Shown: one piece after another, positions 1-8,769 of the stretch
Layout of the letters: each line of letters starts with the position of its first letter
Position numbering within the stretch: the first letter of the stretch is position 1
From: Mycoplana rhizolycopersici
Lineage (GTDB): Bacteria > Pseudomonadota > Alphaproteobacteria > Rhizobiales > Rhizobiaceae
Length of the DNA stretch: 64,000 nt
NCBI RefSeq assembly: GCF_013378445.1
Contig: NZ_JABXYK010000008.1
Location: 186,001 to 250,000 of the forward strand
Direction: 5' to 3'
The notes under the pieces: model-generated
Databases searched by the model: none
The model's input: only the letters and a program-made list of their open reading frames with translations
Told to the model about the DNA's origin: nothing
Program-made: the position numbers and the translations under genes

Positions 1-45
1 GCGATAGGTTCCCCCGTTGAAACATCCAGTTAAGGGAACTTCAGC

Positions 46-1635
46 ATGACCGACTTCACCAGGCGCCCCGACGGACTGATCGTCCCGACCGAGATCAATC
101 GCCGCAGCTTCCTTGCCGGCACCGCCGCGCTCGGCATCGCCGCCGGCCTTGGCGGCACGCTGGTGGCCACGGGCGCGCATGCGCAGGAGCCGACGCGGGG
201 GGGCCATCTGAAGCTCGGCCTCAAGGGTGGCGCCGCCACCGATGTGCTCGACCCGGCGACCTACAGCGCCTCCGTGCTCTTCGTCATCGGCCGTCTTTGG
301 GGCGACACGCTGGTGGAGACCGATCCCAAGACCGGCGGCGCCCTGCCGTCGATCGCGGCGTCCTGGGAGCCGTCCGCGGACGCCTCGGTATGGACCTTCA
401 AGATCCGTGACGACGTCTCCTTCCACGACGGCAAGAAAATGACGGTCGCCGACGTGGTCGCCACCCTGAAGCGCCATTCCGACGAAGGCGCCAAGTCCGG
501 CGCACTCGGCCTGATGAAGTCGATCAAGACGATCGAGGAAAAGGCTGGCGACCTTGTCATCACGCTCAGCGAAGGCAATGCCGACCTGCCGCTGCTTCTG
601 ACCGACTATCACCTGATCATCCAGCCGAACGGCGGCGTCGACAATCCGGCGGCCGCCGTCGGCACCGGCCCCTACAAGCTTTCAAGCTACGAGGCAGGCG
701 TACGCGCCACCTTCGAAAAGAATGCCGCCGACTGGCGCTCCGATCGAGGCTTCGTCGATTCCGTCGAGATCATCGTGATGAACGACGCGACGGCACGCAT
801 CGCCGCGCTTTCGTCCGGACAGGTCCACTTCATCAACAACATCGATCCGAAGACCGTGCCGCTCCTGAAGCGCGCGCCGCGCGTCGAGATCATCCGCAGC
901 GCCGGCAAGGGGTTCTACTCGTTCCTGATGCACTGCGACACCGCCCCCTTCGACAACAACGACCTGCGGCTGGCGCTGAAGTACGCGATCGACCGCCAGG
1001 CGATCCTCGACCGCGTTCTCGGCGGCTACGGCACGCTCGGCAACGACTACCCGGTCAACGCCAACTATGCACTCGCCCCCGACGACATCGAGCAGCGCGC
1101 CTACGATCCCGACAAGGCAGCCTTCCACTTCAAGAAGTCCGGCCATGACCGTCCGGTCCTGCTGCGCACGTCCGACGCCGCCTTCGCCGGCGCAGTCGAT
1201 GCCGCCGTCATCTTCCAGGAAAGTGCCAAGAAGGCCGGCATCGAGATCGAGGTCCGCCGCGAGCCGGAGGACGGTTACTGGACCAACGTCTGGAACGTCC
1301 AGCCCTTCTGCGCCTCCTACTGGGGCGGTCGTCCGACGCAGGATTCGCGCTACTCCACCTCCTACCTCTCGACGGCGGAGTGGAACGACACCCGATTCAA
1401 GCGCGAGGACTTCGACAAGCTCCTGCTGCAGGCCCGCTCGGAACTGGATGAAGCCAAGCGCAAGGACCTCTACCGCACCATGGCGCTGATGGTCCGCGAC
1501 GAGGGCGGCCTGATCCTGCCGGTGTTCAACGACTACGTCATGGCCGCCTCGACGTCCGTGAAGGGCATCATCGACGACATCGGCAACGACATGTCGAACG
1601 GCTACATCGGCAGCCGCGCCTGGATCGCGGCATAA
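46..1635 (+). CDS. ABC transporter substrate-binding protein, family 5 (DppA/OppA-like)
   Basis: Periplasmic binding protein of the peptide/opine/nickel class (SBP_bac_5), 529 aa, the usual length for the family. A twin-arginine leader is visible: two Arg followed by SFLAG near residue 20, an Ala/Gly-rich hydrophobic stretch, and an AHAQ cleavage site near residue 47. So it is probably exported folded by Tat. The ATG has an AAGGGA-type ribosome site about 8 bases upstream. The permease and ATPase genes are not in the window and presumably lie upstream of position 1. The hydrolase that follows after 20 bases suggests that the imported compound is an ester or amide cleaved in the cytoplasm. The substrate cannot be read from sequence. 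Confidence 0.88.
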   Translation: MTDFTRRPDGLIVPTEINRRSFLAGTAALGIAAGLGGTLVATGAHAQEPTRGGHLKLGLKGGAATDVLDPATYSASVLFVIGRLWGDTLVETDPKTGGALPSIAASWEPSADASVWTFKIRDDVSFHDGKKMTVADVVATLKRHSDEGAKSGALGLMKSIKTIEEKAGDLVITLSEGNADLPLLLTDYHLIIQPNGGVDNPAAAVGTGPYKLSSYEAGVRATFEKNAADWRSDRGFVDSVEIIVMNDATARIAALSSGQVHFINNIDPKTVPLLKRAPRVEIIRSAGKGFYSFLMHCDTAPFDNNDLRLALKYAIDRQAILDRVLGGYGTLGNDYPVNANYALAPDDIEQRAYDPDKAAFHFKKSGHDRPVLLRTSDAAFAGAVDAAVIFQESAKKAGIEIEVRREPEDGYWTNVWNVQPFCASYWGGRPTQDSRYSTSYLSTAEWNDTRFKREDFDKLLLQARSELDEAKRKDLYRTMALMVRDEGGLILPVFNDYVMAASTSVKGIIDDIGNDMSNGYIGSRAWIAA

Positions 1636-1655
1636 GGCGAAAGACGGATCGGAAA

Positions 1656-3662
1656 ATGACAATGACCGAACGAAATTTTACCGTGATCGAGAACGAGTGG
1701 ATCACGCTTGCGGACGGCACGCGGCTCGCCGCGCGCATCTGGATGCCTGATGGCGCCGAGCGTGACCCGGTGCCCGCCGTGCTCGAATTCCTGCCCTACA
1801 GGAAACGCGACGGGACCTGTGCGCGCGACGAATCCACCTATCCGGTGTTCGCTAGCGCTGGCATCGCCGGCGTGCGCGTCGATATCCGCGGCTCGGGCGA
1901 GTCCGACGGCGTCATCGACGGCGAATACACGCCGCTGGAGCTTGCCAACGCCTGCGAGCTGATCGCCTGGATCGCCGCGCAAGCCTGGTCGAACGGCGCG
2001 GTCGGTATGATGGGCATCTCCTGGGGCGGTTTCAACTGCCTGCAGGTGGCCGCCCTCAAGCCGCCGGCGCTGAAGGCGGTGATCTCGATCGCCTCCACCG
2101 TCGACCGCTATAACGACGACATCCACTACAAGAACGGCACGCATCTCTCCGCCCAGCTCTCCTGGGCGGCGACCATGCTCGCCTACCAGTCCCGCTCGCC
2201 CGATCCGGAGATCGTCGGCGACCGCTGGAAGGAGATGTGGCTGGAGCGGCTGGAAAACGAGCCCTTTTTCATGGAGGAGTGGCTGCAGCACCAGCGCCGC
2301 GACGAATTCTGGAAGCACGGCTCGATCTGCGAGGACTTCAACGGCTTCGACGTCCCGGCGCTCGTCATCGCCGGCTGGGCCGACGGCTACCGCAATACAC
2401 CGCTGAAGGCCGTCGAGGGTCTCGGCTCCAAGGCCAAGGCGCTGATCGGCCCGTGGGTCCACAAATATCCGCACTTCGCCTGGCCGAAGCCGCGCATGGA
2501 TTTCCACGCCGAAGCCATCGCCTGGTGGAACCGCTGGCTGCGCGGCGAGGAAAACGGCGCGGAGAACTGGCCGCAGGTGCGCGCCTATATCCAGGACGGG
2601 CCGAAGCCGTCTTTGCGGCGCGAGTTCGATCCCGGCACCTGGATCGCCAAGAAGGAATGGAGCGCACCGGACATGGAGTGCTTCTATGTCGAGCAATACG
2701 GCACGCTTGCGCCCGGCATGCCGATCGCCGGTGCCTCGAACCACGACCACTACCTGCGCTCGCCGCTCGACACCGGCACCATGTCCGGCGAATGGTTCAC
2801 GCTGAAGCCGGATGCCGAGATGGCGCTCGACCAGCGCCTCGACGATGCCGGTTCGCTGGTGCTGGAGACGGCGCCGCTGACCGAGGCCCGCGACTATCTC
2901 GGCCAGCCGGTGCTGGACCTCCAGCTCTCCTGCGAGGCTGACATCGCAAACCTTTGCGCGCGCATCGTCGATATCCATCCGGACGGCACCGCCACTCGCG
3001 TCTCCTTCGGCGTGCTCAACCTCGCCCATCGCGACGGCAATGCCGAGCCGAAGCCGATGAAGAAGGGCGAGAAGACCGAGGTCCGTCTCGTGCTCGACGC
3101 GATGGGCTACCGTTTCCCGGCCGGCCACCGCATCCGCCTGTCGCTGTCCACCTCCTACTGGCCGACGATCCTGCCGCCGCCGACCGACCCCGGCCTGACG
3201 ATCGATCTCGCCAGCCTCGGTCTGGCGCTGCCGAAGCTTGGGCGCCACGAGGCCATTTCGCTGCCGGAACCGGCCAACAAGGACCCGCTGCCGAAGTACA
3301 ACGAACTGGAACCGGGCGAGACCGCCCGCAGCGTCGAGCGCGATCTCACCAACGGCCTGTGCGAGTACACGATCTACGAGGACACCGGCCTGTCGGAACA
3401 CCCCGGCACGGGGCTTGCAACGCGGCAGGTGCGCGACGAGCTCTGGTCGATTGCCGATGGCGACCCGCTCTCGGCGACGGGCACTTCCACCTGGACCTGC
3501 GACATGCAGCGCCCCGGCTGGTTCGTCCGCACCATCTCGACGGCAACGATCGCGTGCACGCAGACCGACTGGCTGATCTCCGCCAGCATCCGCGCCTTCG
3601 AAGGCGAGGACGAAGTCTTCCAGAAGACCTTCGAAAAGAAGATCGCTCGCGATTTCATGTGA
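1656..3662 (+). CDS. CocE/NonD family hydrolase (X-Pro dipeptidyl-peptidase S15 fold)
   Basis: Serine hydrolase of 668 aa in the CocE/NonD/S15 family, which cleaves esters or N-terminal amides. The nucleophile elbow G-I-S-W-G-G sits at residues 120-125 with Ser122 as likely nucleophile. An oxyanion-region tyrosine is plausible in LPYRKRD at residues 46-52. The C-terminal half (from about residue 330) reads as the family's beta-sandwich domain. There is no signal peptide, so it is cytosolic. The gene starts 20 bases after the binding-protein gene on the same strand, so the two are probably co-transcribed. Specificity is unknown; annotation as peptidase, acylase or esterase would all be guesses. 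Confidence 0.88.
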   Translation: MTMTERNFTVIENEWITLADGTRLAARIWMPDGAERDPVPAVLEFLPYRKRDGTCARDESTYPVFASAGIAGVRVDIRGSGESDGVIDGEYTPLELANACELIAWIAAQAWSNGAVGMMGISWGGFNCLQVAALKPPALKAVISIASTVDRYNDDIHYKNGTHLSAQLSWAATMLAYQSRSPDPEIVGDRWKEMWLERLENEPFFMEEWLQHQRRDEFWKHGSICEDFNGFDVPALVIAGWADGYRNTPLKAVEGLGSKAKALIGPWVHKYPHFAWPKPRMDFHAEAIAWWNRWLRGEENGAENWPQVRAYIQDGPKPSLRREFDPGTWIAKKEWSAPDMECFYVEQYGTLAPGMPIAGASNHDHYLRSPLDTGTMSGEWFTLKPDAEMALDQRLDDAGSLVLETAPLTEARDYLGQPVLDLQLSCEADIANLCARIVDIHPDGTATRVSFGVLNLAHRDGNAEPKPMKKGEKTEVRLVLDAMGYRFPAGHRIRLSLSTSYWPTILPPPTDPGLTIDLASLGLALPKLGRHEAISLPEPANKDPLPKYNELEPGETARSVERDLTNGLCEYTIYEDTGLSEHPGTGLATRQVRDELWSIADGDPLSATGTSTWTCDMQRPGWFVRTISTATIACTQTDWLISASIRAFEGEDEVFQKTFEKKIARDFM

Positions 3663-3722
3663 CATGGTCGCCGCCCCTGCCGGGGCGGCACCAGCTTGCG
3701 GCGCCCGTGCGGCCTGCCGGCC

Positions 3723-4079
3723 CTATCGCAGCGGCTTCTGCCCGTCACGGTAGAGGATCATGCCGCCGTGGTGGAGCACATCGTCGATGAAGTCGCCGTC
3801 GGCGGTGAAACCGGTGTCGTCCCAGTATTCGATATGGTCGCCGGTCACCTCATAGCGCCCCTTGTAGGCGCCCTCGCGGCTGCCGCGCGCCTCGACGTAG
3901 CGGCCATTCGGCAGCAACTCGTGGCGGACGTGGCCGTCCTCGGTGATCCACATCCCTGCATAGGGATGGCTGTGGTGGGCATCGGAAGCGGTATTCATCT
4001 GGGCATGACCTTTCTGGACTGATGCAAGCGTTGCAGAAACGGCGATCACGCCCGCCGTGAAAATCTGTAGGCCGTTCAT
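3723..4079 (-). CDS. Atu4866-like small exported protein
   Basis: 118 aa. After a secretion leader of about 26 residues (ending GHAQ) the mature part closely matches the Agrobacterium protein Atu4866 family: WITEDGHVRHELLPNGRY, then YDDTGF-like YWDDTGFTADG and HHGGMILYR. The family is a small beta-barrel of unknown biochemical role. A strong GAGGAGG ribosome site precedes the ATG. It is the last gene of a three-gene operon (SDR, CMD-like, this) that diverges from an AraC regulator. The leader is unusual compared with the shorter cytosolic version I recall from Agrobacterium, so here it may act in the periplasm. Confidence 0.82.
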   Translation of the reverse strand: MNGLQIFTAGVIAVSATLASVQKGHAQMNTASDAHHSHPYAGMWITEDGHVRHELLPNGRYVEARGSREGAYKGRYEVTGDHIEYWDDTGFTADGDFIDDVLHHGGMILYRDGQKPLR

Positions 4080-4089
4080 CCCTGCCTCC

Positions 4090-4542
4090 TCACTGCTGCG
4101 CCTCGCGGCGTTGGGAAAAGAGCTCGGAAAGCGTCTGCGACGCGGCGATCGCCTTCGGGAATCCGGCCGGCACCGTCACCATGTAGACGACCTCCTTCAG
4201 TTCCTCCTCGCTCACGCCGATGTTCAGCGCGTAGCCGGCATGGACCTTCATGAACACCCGCTCGCCGAGCGCCGCAAAGGCGGCGACCGCAGCCAGCTGG
4301 CGCGTGCGGTTGTCGAGGCCGGGCCGCGACCAGACGTCGCCGAGCGCATAGGCCTCGGTCGCCTCCGCGAGGAATGGAAACTCTTCCCGCATCCGCTCCA
4401 GCGTTTGCTGCGGAACGCCGTTGTTCAGGCTGCGAACGACGGCGTCGCCACGAATGAGGCGCTCCTCGGTGGTATCGGCGGCAGCGGCGAGCGGCATGGC
4501 GCAGAGAAGCAGAGCGGCGAAAATTCCGGTATCGAAACGCAT
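4090..4542 (-). CDS. Carboxymuconolactone decarboxylase family protein, exported
   Basis: 150 aa with an N-terminal hydrophobic leader (FAALLLCAMPLAAAADT, cleavage near residue 22) and a CMD-like helical core. The segment YALNIGVSEEELKEVVYMVTVPAGFPKA is typical of CMD-family proteins. The AhpD-type CxxC pair is absent, so a peroxidase role is unlikely, and decarboxylase activity is not implied by the family name alone. The ATG has a GAGGAGG site 6 bases upstream. It sits 11 bases after the SDR gene and 10 bases before the Atu4866-like gene. These three genes occur together in other proteobacteria under AraC-type control, but the pathway is not established to my knowledge. Confidence 0.83.
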   Translation of the reverse strand: MRFDTGIFAALLLCAMPLAAAADTTEERLIRGDAVVRSLNNGVPQQTLERMREEFPFLAEATEAYALGDVWSRPGLDNRTRQLAAVAAFAALGERVFMKVHAGYALNIGVSEEELKEVVYMVTVPAGFPKAIAASQTLSELFSQRREAQQ

Positions 4543-4553
4543 GACAGGCCTCC

Positions 4554-5285
4554 TCAGGTGCTTGCGGTCGGACGGACGACGATCTCGCTGGTATCGACGT
4601 CGGCCGGCTGTTCGATCACGTGACGGATTGCGGCTGCGATCGCCTCCGGCTTCAGCGCAATGCTGCGATAAGCGACCATCGCCTCGGCGGCGGCAGGGTC
4701 GGTGATCGTGTCGGCCAGCTCGGATTCGACCACGCCCGGATAGACGCAGGTGACACGGATCTTGTCATTCTCCTGCCGGAGACCATCCGAAATCGACCGC
4801 ACCGCATATTTCGTGGCGCAGTAGACGGCTGCCGTGGGAACGACGTACAGGCCGCCGATCGAGGAGACGTTGATGATCTGGCCGTGGCCCTGCGCGTTCA
4901 TCGTCGGCAGCACCGCCGCGATCCCGTGCAGCACGCCGCGGATGTTGACGTCGATCATCCGGTCCCATTCCTCGACCTTCAGCGAGCTCATCGGCGACAG
5001 CGGCATCACGCCCGCATTGTTGACGATCACGTCGATGCGGCCGTAGGCGTCGAGCGCGGCGCGTGCGAAACGTTCCACGTCCTGCCGGACCGTCACGTCG
5101 AGCGCCCGCATGGCGATCGTGCCGCCGGCGGCCTCGACCTCTTCCTTCAGGTCGGACAGGCGCTCGGTGCGGCGGGCGCCGATCATCAGTTTCGCGCCGG
5201 CCTTGCCGAGCTCCCGTGCAAGCGCAGCGCCGATGCCGCTGCTGGCGCCGGTGATCAGGATCACCTTCTCGGATATGCTGGTCAT
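4554..5285 (-). CDS. SDR family NAD(P)-dependent oxidoreductase
   Basis: 243 aa classical short-chain dehydrogenase. The cofactor motif TGASSGIG is at residues 12-19, NNAG at 89-92, the catalytic Ser at about 142, and Tyr155 with Lys159 in YCATK. The length is standard and there is no leader, so it is cytosolic, unlike its two operon partners which carry signal peptides. GAAAGGA lies about 7 bases before the ATG. It is the first gene of the operon and is divergent from the AraC-type regulator at 5452, which probably controls it. Substrate unknown. Confidence 0.9.
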   Translation of the reverse strand: MTSISEKVILITGASSGIGAALARELGKAGAKLMIGARRTERLSDLKEEVEAAGGTIAMRALDVTVRQDVERFARAALDAYGRIDVIVNNAGVMPLSPMSSLKVEEWDRMIDVNIRGVLHGIAAVLPTMNAQGHGQIINVSSIGGLYVVPTAAVYCATKYAVRSISDGLRQENDKIRVTCVYPGVVESELADTITDPAAAEAMVAYRSIALKPEAIAAAIRHVIEQPADVDTSEIVVRPTAST

Positions 5286-5451
5286 CGTTTCATCCTTTCA
5301 TCGCGAGCCGCGGCCGTTTCAGCCGGGCAAGGCAAGGATGGCGTCAACGCATGTCCGCGCGGTAGCATGGAGTTCCGCAGTTCTTGCACGATCCTCCGAA
5401 AGGCCTGCAGGTCCCATTGGCATACGTCCCTGATTGCGCGAAGCTGCGTCC

Positions 5452-6357
5452 ATGACGAACTTGACGAACTTGACGGAATTGAAACAGCTGATCGCGCGGC
5501 ACGCGCCTGACGAAGGCTTCTTCGACACGGCCGTGCCCGCCCTGACGCTGATCCGCTCGCAGGCCGTGTCCGATCCGGTGCATACGCTCTACGACCCATC
5601 GTTCTGCCTCGTCGCCTCCGGCCGCAAGCGGGCGCGCATCGGCAGCCGCGAGATGGTCTATGAGACCGGCGGATGTCTGGTTGTCGGCATCGACCTGCCG
5701 ATCATCGGTGCCGTGATCGAGGCGAGCGCCGACGAACCCTATCTCTGCCTGAAGCTCAGCCTCGATCGCGGGACGATGGCCGATCTGCTTTTGCAGGATT
5801 CCCGATCCGGCGATGCTCCCCCGCCCCCCGAACGCCCTGGGGCCGCCGGCATCCTGGCCGCCACGCCGGAACTGATCGATGCCGCCGCGCGACTCGTCCG
5901 GCTGCTCGATGCGCCGCAGGATATCGCCGTCCTGGCGCCGCTGGTCGTCCGTGAGATCCACTATCGGCTGATGACCGGCCCGCAGGGGACGATCCTGCGC
6001 CAGATCGCAAGCGGCGAGAGCCATCTCGGCCAGATCGGCCGGGCGGTGGCCTATCTCTGCGACAACTATGCCGCGCCGACCCGGATCGAGGACCTCGCCC
6101 GCATCGCCGGCATGAGCCCCTCCTCATTCCACGAGCACTTCCGCACCGCGACCGCGATGAGCCCGCTGCAGTTCCGCACCCGCCTGCGCATGCACGAGGC
6201 GCGACGGCTGATGGTCGCAGAAGGACTGAGCGCCGCCGAGGCCGGGTTCCGCGTCGGCTACGACAGCCCTTCGCAATTCAGCCGCGACCATGCGCGCATC
6301 TACAGCCGTCCGCCGCGGCGCGACCTGTTGCGCATGCAGGCCGAGCAGGCCTACTGA
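5452..6357 (+). CDS. AraC family transcriptional regulator (AraC_N type)
   Basis: 301 aa. The N-terminal cupin-like sensor domain (about residues 20-170) is of the AraC_N type, with SFCLVASGRKRARIG early in the domain. The C-terminal double helix-turn-helix covers about residues 200-298, containing RIEDLARIAGMSPSSFHEHF and VGYDSPSQFSRD. I chose the ATG at 5452; an in-frame TTG at 5434 would add six residues. It is divergent from the SDR-CMD-Atu4866 operon with a 166-bp shared intergenic region, so autoregulation and activation of that operon are likely. The inducer is unknown. Confidence 0.88.
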   Translation: MTNLTNLTELKQLIARHAPDEGFFDTAVPALTLIRSQAVSDPVHTLYDPSFCLVASGRKRARIGSREMVYETGGCLVVGIDLPIIGAVIEASADEPYLCLKLSLDRGTMADLLLQDSRSGDAPPPPERPGAAGILAATPELIDAAARLVRLLDAPQDIAVLAPLVVREIHYRLMTGPQGTILRQIASGESHLGQIGRAVAYLCDNYAAPTRIEDLARIAGMSPSSFHEHFRTATAMSPLQFRTRLRMHEARRLMVAEGLSAAEAGFRVGYDSPSQFSRDHARIYSRPPRRDLLRMQAEQAY

Positions 6358-6802
6358 TACGGCTATCTCGATCACGGGCAGGCATGCAACGCGCACGAAT
6401 TCGTGTTCGGCAGCGTACATGAATACGGGCCTGCCGCCGCCGGCTCGCCACTTTTCGAGATCAGCTTCGCCTCGGCAGCGATTCGCATGCCAGATGGGAT
6501 CGATGCGTCTTTGGAGGAGGCGAGATAAACCTGGAAGTGTTGCCGGTGGCGCGAGACCCGCAAGGACGGCTAAAACTATTCCGCAAGACGGGCTGGAAAC
6601 AGACTAGGGAATGATTATCTGAAGCCTTCGCAGGCCGGGCCTTGCCTTCGGCGAGCAGATCGCCGAAAGGACACCGCGCCACGGCCTGGAATTTTCCGGG
6701 CGCCGCGCCTGACCGCGGCGGACGTATAGCGACATTTTTATCTGCGCAGCATGACGCGGGGATCGGACGTCCCGGCCTGCGATGCTGCGCGAGGAGCAAA
6801 CG
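6358..6802. other. Intergenic stretch without a supported gene
   Basis: About 445 bases between the AraC gene and the SRPBCC gene. After the AraC stop codon the same frame stays open to a TAA at 6526-6528 and reads plausibly protein-like, but it has no convincing start codon or ribosome site. No hairpin terminator with a T-tract was seen. I found no RNA gene or promoter that I could defend. Confidence 0.4.
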
Positions 6803-7270
6803 ATGACGATCCTGCAGCGCGCCATCGCGTCCGCGGATACCGCCCTTTCCGTCGAGCGCCGCTTCGACGCCCCCGTTCCGGTCGTCTACCGCTTGTGGAC
6901 GGCGCCGGAACTGTTGGCGCTCTGGTGGGGACCGCACGACTTCACCACGCACTCGATCGTCATGGATTTCCGCCCCGGCGGAACGTGGTCGGCCGTGATC
7001 CGCTCGCCGTTCGGGGAAGACACGGTGATGTCGGCGCTCTACCGCGACATCGTCGAGAACAGCTCCATTTCGTTCGCGCTACAGAACGATGAAGGCGAGG
7101 AGAGCGAAGTCGCCGTGGCCTTTCAGGCCGTCAATGGAACGACGCGACTGACGGTCCGCCAGTCGCCGATGGCGCACCCTGCAGAAGCGGAAGCCTTCCG
7201 GGACGGCTGGAAGGAGTACCTGGACAGGCTCGAATCCTATCTGCTCCGCCGTCACTGGGGCGAGCGCTGA
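6803..7270 (+). CDS. SRPBCC (AHSA1/START-like) domain protein
   Basis: 155 aa small ligand-binding fold of the AHSA1 type: VERRFDAPVPVVYRLWTAPELLALWWGP near the N-terminus, then FRPGGTW, and a C-terminal helix beginning DGWKEYLDRLESYL. The start at 6803 is fixed by GAGGAG at 6791-6796, six bases upstream; the in-frame ATG at 6782 has no such site. Members bind hydrophobic ligands and often sit beside ArsR regulators, but none is adjacent here. No specific function can be given. Confidence 0.85.
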   Translation: MTILQRAIASADTALSVERRFDAPVPVVYRLWTAPELLALWWGPHDFTTHSIVMDFRPGGTWSAVIRSPFGEDTVMSALYRDIVENSSISFALQNDEGEESEVAVAFQAVNGTTRLTVRQSPMAHPAEAEAFRDGWKEYLDRLESYLLRRHWGER

Positions 7271-7303
7271 AAACGCCGGTCGCGGGCGCGCGGCAAGCTA
7301 CCG

Positions 7304-7711
7304 CTATGCGCCACTCCCGGAGAGCGCTGTGAGGACCTGAAGCGCCCGCTCGCCGTCCGCCGCAGGCACGAACACGTGGTCATGGTGGAAGGCGGCAACA
7401 ACGTTTGCGCTGATACCCTGGCGCGAAAGGGCGGTGGCGATGGCGGCTGTCAGGCCGACGGCCTCGAGCGAGGAGTGCACGCTGAGCGTGATCAGCCGCA
7501 TCGGCGCGCTGCACGCAATCCCCTCGCCTGCCGCCACCGCGACAGGCAGGATCAGCGTCATCCCCTCTTCCTCCCTAAACGTCCCGAGCGCGTCGAGATG
7601 GCGCAACCGTTCCGCCTCTGCGAACGGCAGGCTGCAAAAGACGAACAGTCCGTCTTTCAGCGTCGGCCGCATCTCGCAGACGAGTCTGTCCAGATCGGTA
7701 AGGCCGCTCAC
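7304..7711 (-). CDS. ACT domain-containing protein
   Basis: 135 aa. The sequence LITLSVHSSLEAVGLTAAIATALSRQGISANVVAAFHHDHVFVPA is a typical ACT-type amino-acid or ligand-binding segment of the two-domain small ACT family. The start is a GTG at 7711 that overlaps the stop of the upstream esterase (GTGA), with GGGAGGGG directly before it, so the two are translationally coupled. A longer reading from 7750 lacks these signals. Ligand unknown; coupling to the esterase suggests a sensor or accessory role, which is inference. Confidence 0.8.
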   Translation of the reverse strand: MSGLTDLDRLVCEMRPTLKDGLFVFCSLPFAEAERLRHLDALGTFREEEGMTLILPVAVAAGEGIACSAPMRLITLSVHSSLEAVGLTAAIATALSRQGISANVVAAFHHDHVFVPAADGERALQVLTALSGSGA

Positions 7712-8634
7712 GTCCCCTCCCGCCCGGCGAAGTCGGCAACGGCGCTGCACAGCGCCGCAAAACCTGTCGCCGCACCTTCGCTCATGTGGCGCGCCCTCAG
7801 CCAGGCATGGATCATCTGCGGCTCCTCGCGGAAGCGGACCTCCACGCCGGCCAGCGCAAGCCGGGCCGCATACTGGCGCGCATCGTCGCGCAGCGGATCG
7901 AAGAACGCCCCGGTGATGAAGGTCGGCGGCAGGCCTGAGAGATCCACATGGGCGAGCGGAAATGCGTAGGGATTGGCCTGCGGCGCCTGATAGATGTCGC
8001 GATAGTAGAGCACGTCAGCGGTCGAAAGCCCCGGTGCCTCGGCCATCTCCACATAGGAGCCGGCCGACGTATCGCCGCCGAGTCCCGGATAGACCAGCGC
8101 CTGGCCGGCGATGCCCGAAAGCTGTTCGTCGCGCGCCTTCAGCACGAGGCCGGCGACGAGATTGCCCCCGGCGCTGTCGCCGATCAGCACGACCGGCCCC
8201 TTGCCGCGCAGCAGATATTTCAGCACCTCGAAGCAGTCCTCGAACGCGGCGGGCCACACATGCTCCGGCGCCAGCCGGTAGTCGACCGAGATCAGCTCGG
8301 CACCGGCCGCTTCGGCAATCTCCGCGCAGATCGCGTCGTGGCTCTGTAGCGATCCGACGACGAAACCGCCGCCGTGGACGTAACAGAGCCGCGTCTCGGT
8401 CGTCACCCGCGCCGGACGGTAGCGCCGTGTGGGGATGCGGCCGAGCACCAGCGCCTCCTCGCGGATCATGCCGGCCGGCGACGGCTGGTCGAACTCGGCG
8501 CAAAGCGCATCGTACCATTGCCGCTGCTGGGCGATCGACGCATCGACGGCATCGGCGGGATAGAAATCCTCGCAGCGCTTGTGGAAGGCGAGAATGCCGG
8601 CCTCGGTGGGGACAGGTTTTGCGGGTACAGTCAT
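7708..8634 (-). CDS. Alpha/beta hydrolase, HSL (fold-3) esterase family
   Basis: 308 aa cytosolic esterase/lipase. The oxyanion motif HGGG is at residues 87-90, YRLAPEH at 119-125, the nucleophile elbow GDSAGG at 152-157 (Ser154), and later FDPLRDD and IHAW supply the Asp and His of the triad. The ATG at 8634 is preceded by a purine-rich AAGAGAGAAG tract; upstream extension to 8976 is non-coding by composition. The stop overlaps the GTG of the ACT-domain gene. Family members hydrolyse short acyl esters; the natural substrate is unknown. It is divergent from the LysR gene at 8770. Confidence 0.9.
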   Translation of the reverse strand: MTVPAKPVPTEAGILAFHKRCEDFYPADAVDASIAQQRQWYDALCAEFDQPSPAGMIREEALVLGRIPTRRYRPARVTTETRLCYVHGGGFVVGSLQSHDAICAEIAEAAGAELISVDYRLAPEHVWPAAFEDCFEVLKYLLRGKGPVVLIGDSAGGNLVAGLVLKARDEQLSGIAGQALVYPGLGGDTSAGSYVEMAEAPGLSTADVLYYRDIYQAPQANPYAFPLAHVDLSGLPPTFITGAFFDPLRDDARQYAARLALAGVEVRFREEPQMIHAWLRARHMSEGAATGFAALCSAVADFAGREGT

Positions 8635-8769
8635 CTTCTCTCTTCTTTCATGCACGCCGGATGGCGGATCGCGGCGATCGCAGGATAGGACACGCGGCGG
8701 CCCCGATCGCGACAGCAGGAATGCGGCGGCCCCTTGCCTGTCGTCAAGGCCCCATATTAACTGCCGGCC

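Noticed and set aside
1602-3665. 687-codon open frame on the minus strand opposite the CocE hydrolase gene
   Set aside because: It is the antisense shadow of a high-GC gene. It has no recognisable domain, while the plus strand shows a complete catalytic motif.
6358-6528. Open frame continuing after the AraC stop codon, ending at a TAA at 6526-6528
   Set aside because: The reading is superficially protein-like, but there is no start codon with a ribosome site and the AraC domain is already complete before the stop.
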